Under the pieces are notes generated by a model. It saw nothing but the letters and a program-made list of their open reading frames with translations. It made no database searches and was not told the DNA's origin. A stretch of 64,000 nt of DNA from positions 1,629,682-1,693,681 of the forward strand of contig CP070748.1 in assembly GCA_020348345.1 (NCBI GenBank). The letters are read 5' to 3'. Source of the DNA: Methanobacteriota archaeon (GTDB lineage: Archaea; Thermoplasmatota; Thermoplasmata; UBA10834). Positions 58,504-64,000 of this stretch are shown here, piece by piece; positions within the stretch are counted from its first letter, which is position 1, and each line of letters opens with the position of its first letter. Position numbers and translations under genes: made by a program.

Positions 58504-59444
58504 CCTGGAAGTGGGAGAGCCAGAGGAAACAGTACGGCCGGGCTCTCGTCGAACTCGGAAAGGAGAGGAGCGATATAGTTGTACTCGACGCAGACCTGTC
58601 GAGCTCGACCAGAACCGCCGATTTTGCATCAGCGTTCCCGGAGAGATTCTTCAACTGCGGAATCGCCGAGCAGAACATGATCGACACAGCAGCGGGACTG
58701 GCAGCTTCGGGCAAGACAGTATTTGCCTCGACCTTCGCGGTCTTCGGAACCGGTAGGTGTTACGACCAGATCAGGCAATCCGTCGCGTATCCGAAGCTGA
58801 ACATCAAGATTGTCGCGTCTCATGCAGGCATTACCGTCGGAGGGGATGGCGCCTCTCATCAGATAATTGAAGACCTGGCTCTTATGCGCGTCCTGCCTAA
58901 TATGAGCGTTATCGTACCAGTCGATTCAAACGAGACCTACAGGGTGGTCAAGACGATTGCCAACACGAAGGATCCCGTGTATGTCCGTATAGGCAGGGCC
59001 GACGTCCCGACAGTCACTGATGAGGACACGCCGTACGAGATGGGCAAGGCGACGATCATGCGCGACGGCGATGATGTGACTCTTATCGGATGCGGCATAA
59101 TGACATCCAAGAGCCTGGAAGCCGCTGATGAACTGGCCAAGCACGGTATCGATGCCCGCGTGATCAACTTGCACACGATAAAACCCCTCGACGAGAAGAC
59201 CATCGTGAAGGCCGCTCGCGAGACTGGCGGCGTCGTTACAGCGGAGGAGCACTCGGTAATGATGGGTATGGGGAGCGCGGTCGCGATGTGCTTGGTCGAG
59301 AATTTCCATGTTCCCATGAAGCGCGTCGGGATACCCGACGTCTTTGGCGAGTCCGGCGCGTGCACGGAGTTGATGGAGAGATACGGCCTGACGATGGAGA
59401 ACATCGTCGAGGCCGCCCACGACGTGTTGAAAAGGAAGAAATGA
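58500..59444 (+). CDS. Transketolase C-terminal subunit
   Basis: This 314-residue partner supplies the pyrimidine-binding and C-terminal domains: [55 protein letters not shown] and the later [16 protein letters not shown]. Together with the N-terminal subunit it transfers two-carbon units between sugar phosphates. It is translationally coupled to that subunit and followed by a transaldolase. Confidence 0.96.
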   Translation: MTWKWESQRKQYGRALVELGKERSDIVVLDADLSSSTRTADFASAFPERFFNCGIAEQNMIDTAAGLAASGKTVFASTFAVFGTGRCYDQIRQSVAYPKLNIKIVASHAGITVGGDGASHQIIEDLALMRVLPNMSVIVPVDSNETYRVVKTIANTKDPVYVRIGRADVPTVTDEDTPYEMGKATIMRDGDDVTLIGCGIMTSKSLEAADELAKHGIDARVINLHTIKPLDEKTIVKAARETGGVVTAEEHSVMMGMGSAVAMCLVENFHVPMKRVGIPDVFGESGACTELMERYGLTMENIVEAAHDVLKRKK

Positions 59445-59454
59445 GGGATGGCGA

Positions 59455-60102
59455 ATGAAGATATTCATTGACACGGCAAATCTGGAGCATATCAGGGAAG
59501 TGAACAGCTGGGGCGTACTCGATGGCGTCACTACGAACCCGACCCTGGTGGCCAAGGAGGGCAGGGAGTTCGCCGGAGTCATAAAGGAGATATGCTCGAT
59601 CGTCGACGGGGACGTCAGTGCCGAGGCGGTGTCCATGGACGCCGACGGGATGGTGGCAGAAGCGCGCGAGCTGTCCAAGATGCACAAGAACGTGGTGGTC
59701 AAAATACCGATGACCGCTGAGGGCTTGAAGGCCGTGAAGGTCCTGTCCGCCGAAGGCATACGTACCAACATGACGCTCGTATTCTCGCCGAACCAGGCTC
59801 TGATGGCTGCGAAGGCCGGCGCGACCTACGTGTCCCCGTTCGTGGGCAGGCTCGACGACATCAACCATACTGGCATGGACCTTGTGAGGGATATCGTCGA
59901 CATATACGACGTTCACGGCTACGAGACTCAGGTCATCGCCGCGAGCATCAGACATCCGCTGCACGTGACCGAGGCCGCTCTAGCAGGCGCCCACGTCGCC
60001 ACAATCCCTTACGACGTTCTCAAGAAGATGCTGAAACACAACCTCACAGACGCGGGGATCAAGAGATTCCTCGAGGATTGGGAGAAGGTTCCCAAGAAGT
60101 GA
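59455..60102 (+). CDS. tal: Transaldolase (TalC/F6P-aldolase type)
   Basis: This 215-residue small transaldolase has the start [29 protein letters not shown], the Schiff-base Lys in [15 protein letters not shown], and [18 protein letters not shown]. This compact group includes transaldolases and fructose-6-phosphate aldolases, and the exact reaction is set by few residues. Its place directly after the two transketolase genes favours the transaldolase role. Confidence 0.93.
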   Translation: MKIFIDTANLEHIREVNSWGVLDGVTTNPTLVAKEGREFAGVIKEICSIVDGDVSAEAVSMDADGMVAEARELSKMHKNVVVKIPMTAEGLKAVKVLSAEGIRTNMTLVFSPNQALMAAKAGATYVSPFVGRLDDINHTGMDLVRDIVDIYDVHGYETQVIAASIRHPLHVTEAALAGAHVATIPYDVLKKMLKHNLTDAGIKRFLEDWEKVPKK

Positions 60103-60120
60103 GGTAGGCTGCCGAAGAGC

Positions 60121-60633
60121 CTACCATATGTAAGACGACGCGCTAGACCTGTCAAACCCTCTGATGAGGTCGATCTCATATTTCTCCGCAGGCTTCCACC
60201 CATAGATGGGGTACACCAGCTTCGGGAGGTATCTCGTCATGTTCCTTGCGAGGTCCGTGACCGGATGATCCGCCCCGAAGGTTTCGAGGCTTATTCTCGC
60301 TACCGGGGCCCTAGCCTCCGCCTCGTCAGTGATTCCAAGCGTGTGCACGTATTCATGTAGCAGAATATGGAACACATAAGGCTTGAACAGGTCGGGATCC
60401 GTCGTTTGAATCCTTGCGAGCGGGAGGGAATTCATGACTATGATGTTCGTGTTGACAGGGAAGAACGCGCCGATGAAGCCGTCCAGGCCCCCGCCGAGGT
60501 TTGCCAGCCCCAGCATGAGCCCTCCACGACACTTGCCCGTGCAGTTGCTGACAGCGGATTTCACAAGCTCGAACACATCGATGAGATCCGTGGCAAGTTC
60601 CAGCCTTTCCGAGAATGGGGGGCTCGGGGTCAC
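60121..60633 (-). CDS. Putative small zinc metalloprotease-like protein
   Basis: This 170-residue protein contains HEYVHTLG, a close fit to the HExxH zincin motif, near residue 93. A downstream Glu in GITDEAEARAPVAR could be the third zinc ligand. The rest is mixed alpha/beta with no membrane helix. It probably hydrolyses or binds peptides, but the family is not one I can name. The GTG start at 60633 is the longest frame and has no clear Shine-Dalgarno sequence. Confidence 0.62.
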   Translation of the reverse strand: MTPSPPFSERLELATDLIDVFELVKSAVSNCTGKCRGGLMLGLANLGGGLDGFIGAFFPVNTNIIVMNSLPLARIQTTDPDLFKPYVFHILLHEYVHTLGITDEAEARAPVARISLETFGADHPVTDLARNMTRYLPKLVYPIYGWKPAEKYEIDLIRGFDRSSASSYIW

Positions 60634-60737
60634 TTCACATTGTGTTGGTCTTCGTAAGCCTTATGGTCATCGCTTGACGGCCGAAAGACCCCCCATGTTG
60701 ACAAACATGAAATATCGGCAACGTCTCTTCCAGGCCC

Positions 60738-61895
60738 GTGCGGACCGAAGTGCTGGTTGTTGGCGGAGGACCCGCTGGCTCCACTGCGGCTCGTGAACTC
60801 GCAGCCGATCACGATGTCGTCATAGCGGAGGAACACCACCGACCCGGAGAGCCGATGCAATGCGCGGGATTGGTGACTCCCAGGGGCGTGTCTAAACTCG
60901 CCCAGAGCAGTGTAATCGAGAGCATTCGGGGCGCAAGAATACACTCCCCCCTCGGCTTCATATTGAGGATCGAATCCCGAAAGCCACGTGCACACGTCAT
61001 CGATCGTCGAAGTCACGATTTGGCCCTCTTCGAGAGCGCGGTGGACGCGGGTGCGGAGCCCTTGCTGGGGACCAGGCTGCAGGGCATTCGGGTCGTGAGG
61101 GGAGCAGTTGAAGCCTCCGTCGAAGCGGAGTCCGTCGGCCGCAGAATCGAGGCGCGCATGATCATAGGCGCCGATGGTCATCGGTCTGCCTGTCGCGAGG
61201 CCGCTGGCCTCGCGGGCGCAAGGCACATGCTCAGAGGCATACAGGTCGAGCTGAAGGGCGTGGATTCTGACCCGGATACGGTGGATATCTTCCTGGGCAA
61301 GAAGGTCGCACCTGGTTTCTTTGCGTGGTCGATTCCTGCAGGAGACCTTACGAGAGTCGGCCTATGCACCTGGGGCAAGGAGCATCCGCCCGCGAGTTAT
61401 CTGAGGAAGATGCTCAGAAGACCGGAGTTCTCCGGGGCAGTTGAGGTTTCGAGGTCGTCCGGCAAGATACCCCTCGGCCCGGTCAAATCCGCAGTCGGCA
61501 AAGGAATCATGTTGGTTGGAGATGCAGCTTGTCATGCTAAGCCTTTGTCAGGGGGAGGAGTCTACACCGGGATCAAAGGTGCGGAGCTATGCGCGGGCGT
61601 TGCCTCTCAGCACTTGAAGGACGATGGGGAAACCTCCCTCCACGCATATGACGACCTCTGGAAGAATTCGTTCGGAACAGAACTCGTCAGGGCATTCAGG
61701 ATAAGGAAGGTGTTCCTCGCACTGTCGGACAGCAAGATGGATCGTGCGCTGCGGATGTTCGATAACCCCGATGTGCGTCAGCTCATCGAGGAGCGAGGAG
61801 ATATCGACTATCCATCAGCCCTTTCTAAGAACGTTCTTAAGCTTGCTCCGAAGCTCGCTCAGTTTTCCCCTCAGCTTATAAAATCTCTTCTCTAG
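60738..61895 (+). CDS. Geranylgeranyl reductase family FAD-dependent protein
   Basis: This 385-residue flavoprotein has the dinucleotide-binding VLVVGGGPAGSTAARELA, the GADGHRS motif and the second FAD motif GIMLVGDAACHAKPLSGGGVYTGIKG. The PLSGGG sequence is typical of the archaeal digeranylgeranylglycerophospholipid reductase group, which saturates isoprenoid chains of membrane lipids. The GTG start at 60738 gives MRTEVLVVGGGPAG. Its last 81 bases overlap the end of the convergent membrane-protein gene. Confidence 0.9.
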   Translation: MRTEVLVVGGGPAGSTAARELAADHDVVIAEEHHRPGEPMQCAGLVTPRGVSKLAQSSVIESIRGARIHSPLGFILRIESRKPRAHVIDRRSHDLALFESAVDAGAEPLLGTRLQGIRVVRGAVEASVEAESVGRRIEARMIIGADGHRSACREAAGLAGARHMLRGIQVELKGVDSDPDTVDIFLGKKVAPGFFAWSIPAGDLTRVGLCTWGKEHPPASYLRKMLRRPEFSGAVEVSRSSGKIPLGPVKSAVGKGIMLVGDAACHAKPLSGGGVYTGIKGAELCAGVASQHLKDDGETSLHAYDDLWKNSFGTELVRAFRIRKVFLALSDSKMDRALRMFDNPDVRQLIEERGDIDYPSALSKNVLKLAPKLAQFSPQLIKSLL

Positions 61896-62624
61896 CGAAG
61901 GATACTTCCCAGGATTGTCTAGCACGAAATAGTACAACGCCATGAACGAGACGAGCCCGCAGCCGCCGACCAGTAGCCCAAGCGGCCATCTCGGTATCGG
62001 TATCTTCAATCCGAAGGAGGAATCCGGTATCAATCCGTCCACGCCCAGATCCTTCATGTACGACAGGTTCACCAGGCTCTCCTCAGGATCGAAAGACACC
62101 ATCTCGGCCCACTGTTCGTCCGTGAAACACCCCTTCGATTTCAGCACGACCTTCGTATCGTTCCCTTCGAAGTTGAACTCAAGGCTGAGCCTGACGAAGT
62201 ACGTGCTTTGCATGAAGTAGGAGCCATGCGGCGTGTTCTTGCTGGTTGATATCGTCAGCGACAAGTTCTCGGTTGAATTGAGTGGAAGCGTTCCGATGTC
62301 GACGGTCTTCTGGGTCTCACCGTTGTCGAACACAGGAGGGTTCTCGAAATCGCTGTCGACATCCCTGAGGTCCTCCTGAGTGGCATAGCGGTATATTCCA
62401 ACGATGACCGTCACGTTTGTCATGATGCCATCATCGTCGTCATATGGGTTCGAGACATTGAACCCGAAGGCGAGGGAATCTCCTGGAGCCACAGTTGGCG
62501 TTACGAAATCGGAGAGAATGTTGTTTGCATACTGAGGCGACCCCGGATACGGTATCGATGCGAGGGCCGAGCCTTGTATGATCACGAATGCAGTCAGCAC
62601 AGCGGCTGCGGAGCCTAACCTCAT
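61815..62624 (-). CDS. Secreted protein with a C-terminal membrane anchor
   Basis: This 269-residue protein has a signal peptide (LGSAAAVLTAFVIIQGSALA), a beta-rich ectodomain of about 175 residues with several N-x-S/T sites (NVTVIVGIYRY, NLSLTISTSKNTPHG), one membrane helix near residues 219-238 (PLGLLVGGCGLVSFMALYYF), and a basic cytoplasmic tail of about 30 residues. The ectodomain is similar in style to COG1470/CARDB-like Ig domains. Its function is unknown. The 3' end overlaps the end of the geranylgeranyl reductase gene by 81 bases. Confidence 0.78.
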   Translation of the reverse strand: MRLGSAAAVLTAFVIIQGSALASIPYPGSPQYANNILSDFVTPTVAPGDSLAFGFNVSNPYDDDDGIMTNVTVIVGIYRYATQEDLRDVDSDFENPPVFDNGETQKTVDIGTLPLNSTENLSLTISTSKNTPHGSYFMQSTYFVRLSLEFNFEGNDTKVVLKSKGCFTDEQWAEMVSFDPEESLVNLSYMKDLGVDGLIPDSSFGLKIPIPRWPLGLLVGGCGLVSFMALYYFVLDNPGKYPSLEKRFYKLRGKLSELRSKLKNVLRKG

Positions 62625-62732
62625 ACCGAGCGAGGGAAGCCTCAGAGGTCTATATGGTTTTTGGCAGGACAGCTTTGCAGGCGACCGGCCGAGGAAGCGT
62701 TAATACTGCCCTCCGCCCTTGGCATTCTCGTG

Positions 62733-63758
62733 TTGGCACTGAAGGTAAGTCGAAGGAATGCAGAGGATGTCAGGCGCGTTCTCGCTTCGGTCGGTATCGT
62801 GGATTCGGCCAGAACCATCGTCGAGCAGGGCGATTCCGTCATCCTCCCACTCGTCGCTCCCCCGCCAGGACAGCTTCTTCAGGACTTCGAACACGAAATG
62901 CTATCCGCGGATTTCCCATTGCGGCCTGCGCGTACGGACCCGATAGACGACATACGGCGAATCGCGGAGGTCGATGATGGTCTGAAGCATCTGCTGCCCA
63001 GGAAGTGGGAGCTTCTTGGCGATGTCCTTGTCATCCGGCTCCCTGATGAGCTTGATGCCTACGAGGAGCAGGTTGCCAGGGCCTATTCTGAAGTCCTCGG
63101 AGCGAAGACAGTTCTCAGGGACACCGGTGGCGTGACGGGCGAGCTCAGGACGCCGGTGATTAGGAAGATACTCGGTTCGGAAACGGTCACAATCCACAAG
63201 GAGAACGGCGTCCTGTTCAAGCTCGATGTCAGCCAAGTGATGTTCTCCTCCGGCAACGTCGACGAGCGCATCCGCGCGTCGAAGATAGTCTGTGATGGGG
63301 AGACTATCGTTGATATGTTCGCTGGAATTGGGTACTTCTCCATCCCGCTGGCGGTTCATGGAAGACCGCGTCGCGTTATCGCGTGCGAGCTGAATCCAGT
63401 CGCGTACGCCTATCTCGTGGAGAACACGTGCCTGAATTCGGTCGAAGAGGTCGTTGAGCCCGTGCTGGGGGATAACCGCGATCTGAAGGGAGAATCCATC
63501 GCGGACAGGATCTTCATGGGTTATGTCAAGACGACACATGAGTATCTGGAGACCGCGGTCAGACTCCTCAAGAGCAAGGGCGTGTTGCACTACCACGAGA
63601 CTTGTCCATGCGATCTTCTCCCCGACCGCCCTGTCTCACGCATTGAAGAAGCGATGAATGGCGGAGACATTGAGGTGCTCGGAATGAGAGAGGTGAAGTC
63701 ATACTCTCCGGGAGTAAGCCACGTAGTGGTCGACGCCCGTATAATCAAGCCCGGGTGA
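62733..63758 (+). CDS. taw2: tRNA(Phe) wyosine synthase Taw2 (Trm5-related methyltransferase-fold)
   Basis: This protein of about 341 residues has the Trm5/TYW2 layout: an N-terminal domain and a Rossmann fold with FAGIGYFSIPLAV as the SAM-binding loop. The segment MGYVKTTHEYL followed by VLHYHETCP, and the end YSPGVSHVVVDARI, fit archaeal Taw2 better than Trm5, which has an NLP-type motif there. Taw2 transfers the aminocarboxypropyl group of SAM to imG-14 at G37. A TATA-like GTTAATAC lies about 30 bases before the TTG (62733) or GTG (62730) start. Confidence 0.85.
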   Translation: MALKVSRRNAEDVRRVLASVGIVDSARTIVEQGDSVILPLVAPPPGQLLQDFEHEMLSADFPLRPARTDPIDDIRRIAEVDDGLKHLLPRKWELLGDVLVIRLPDELDAYEEQVARAYSEVLGAKTVLRDTGGVTGELRTPVIRKILGSETVTIHKENGVLFKLDVSQVMFSSGNVDERIRASKIVCDGETIVDMFAGIGYFSIPLAVHGRPRRVIACELNPVAYAYLVENTCLNSVEEVVEPVLGDNRDLKGESIADRIFMGYVKTTHEYLETAVRLLKSKGVLHYHETCPCDLLPDRPVSRIEEAMNGGDIEVLGMREVKSYSPGVSHVVVDARIIKPG

Positions 63759-64000
63759 CTTCCTCGACCGCGCCGGCCTCTCTCAGAAACTCCACGAACG
63801 CCTTATGATGGGAGTCGGGATCGTCGCTCTCGAGCAGTCTGGAAGCGAAGGCCTTGAGATGCTTCCCAAACTCCTTCTCCTCCTTCGTGAACTTCCATTC
63901 CCTAGTGGTTATGCCCAACGACAAGTCGAATGCGTACGCGATTGCCCTCGTCCTATGGTCGGCGGATGAATCCACTTCCAAGGCCGCGATTGCAGACGAC
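63745..64000 (-). CDS. Uncharacterised protein, partial at the window edge
   Basis: The frame is open from the window edge to 63745 and has no stop upstream of the TTG at 63981, so the real start may lie outside the window. The visible 84 residues are helical and acidic (TKEEKEFGKHLKAFASRLLESDD and HKAFVEFLREAGAVEEV). No catalytic motif is seen, and the family is not recognised. It overlaps the end of the convergent taw2 gene by 14 bases. Confidence 0.6.
   Translation of the reverse strand, partial: SSAIAALEVDSSADHRTRAIAYAFDLSLGITTREWKFTKEEKEFGKHLKAFASRLLESDDPDSHHKAFVEFLREAGAVEEVTRA

Noticed and set aside
1-64000. CRISPR arrays, insertion sequences, prophage or integrase genes
   Set aside because: No regularly spaced repeats, transposase, integrase or phage structural genes were seen in any frame.

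Overview
This window reads as a chromosomal segment of an uncultured archaeon, most likely of the Thermoplasmatota or a close euryarchaeal relative. The archaeal identity is firm. It rests on ABCE1/Rli1, pelota, archaeosine synthase, aIF2-alpha, L44e, S27e, Nop10, Alba, RadB, TFS, PCNA, Bud32, isopentenyl phosphate kinase, type 2 IPP isomerase, a geranylgeranyl reductase, Taw2, an intron-containing tRNA-Tyr and many TATA-box/leaderless promoters. Assignment to the Thermoplasmatota is an inference from the solitary 5S rRNA gene, from large secreted PKD and FG-GAP proteins with a single C-terminal membrane anchor, and from a DUF835 sensor protein. The GC content is moderate, and TTG and GTG starts are common.

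Layout. 0.1-4.1 kb holds a giant PKD surface protein. 4.2-6.6 kb is a cobalt/nickel ECF transporter (cbiMQO) without a visible cbiN. 6.7-10.1 kb carries a BASS transporter, a DedA protein and Rli1. 10.2-15.2 kb carries MetRS, a PHP phosphoesterase, a roadblock protein, pelota and a CheY protein. 15.2-15.6 kb is a 0.4-kb gene-free stretch with strong hairpins. 15.6-19.6 kb carries archaeosine synthase, five small sulfur-relay (TusA/DsrE/DsrH) genes and a divergent winged-helix regulator. 19.6-23.5 kb carries pyrBI, a ferredoxin with an unusually short AOR-like protein, and a UPF0200 kinase. 23.5-32.8 kb carries an ABC exporter, a site-2-protease-like CBS protein, a 1683-residue FG-GAP/PKD membrane protein and a DUF92 protein. 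33.7-34.0 kb holds the lone 5S rRNA gene. 34.0-40.4 kb carries a zinc-ribbon protein, Alba, the isoprenoid genes (ipk, idi2, ggpps), radB, bud32, rdgB and tRNA-Pro. 40.5-48.7 kb carries an MttB-like methyltransferase, a second ABC exporter, a lysine 2,3-aminomutase, a Dph6-like ligase, a creatininase-family protein and rpiA. 49.2-51.5 kb is the translation cluster L44e, S27e, aIF2-alpha, nop10 and PAC2. 51.6-56.9 kb carries an RHH regulator, tRNA-Tyr, a DUF835 sensor plus CheY, an unusual His-rich/basic-tailed membrane protein, TFS and PCNA. 56.9-64 kb carries purN, split transketolase, transaldolase, a small metalloprotease-like protein, geranylgeranyl reductase and taw2.

Functional picture. 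Three genes (ipk, idi2, ggpps) plus a geranylgeranyl reductase provide archaeal lipid synthesis by an alternative mevalonate route. Split transketolase, transaldolase and rpiA give a non-oxidative pentose phosphate pathway. Several tRNA modification genes (arcS, taw2, bud32 and possibly the Tus-like relay) are spread through the window.

The most striking observation is the 5S rRNA gene. All conserved 5S domains are present, but helix I can close convincingly only with a strand about 100 nt downstream of the expected place. This implies a roughly 98-nt self-folding insertion at the helix V/helix I junction, comparable in size to the expansion known from Halococcus morrhuae. Other notable points are a probable ATA start codon in rdgB, a possible CTG start in the creatininase gene, a reduced AOR-like protein, and two hairpin-rich candidate non-coding RNA loci.
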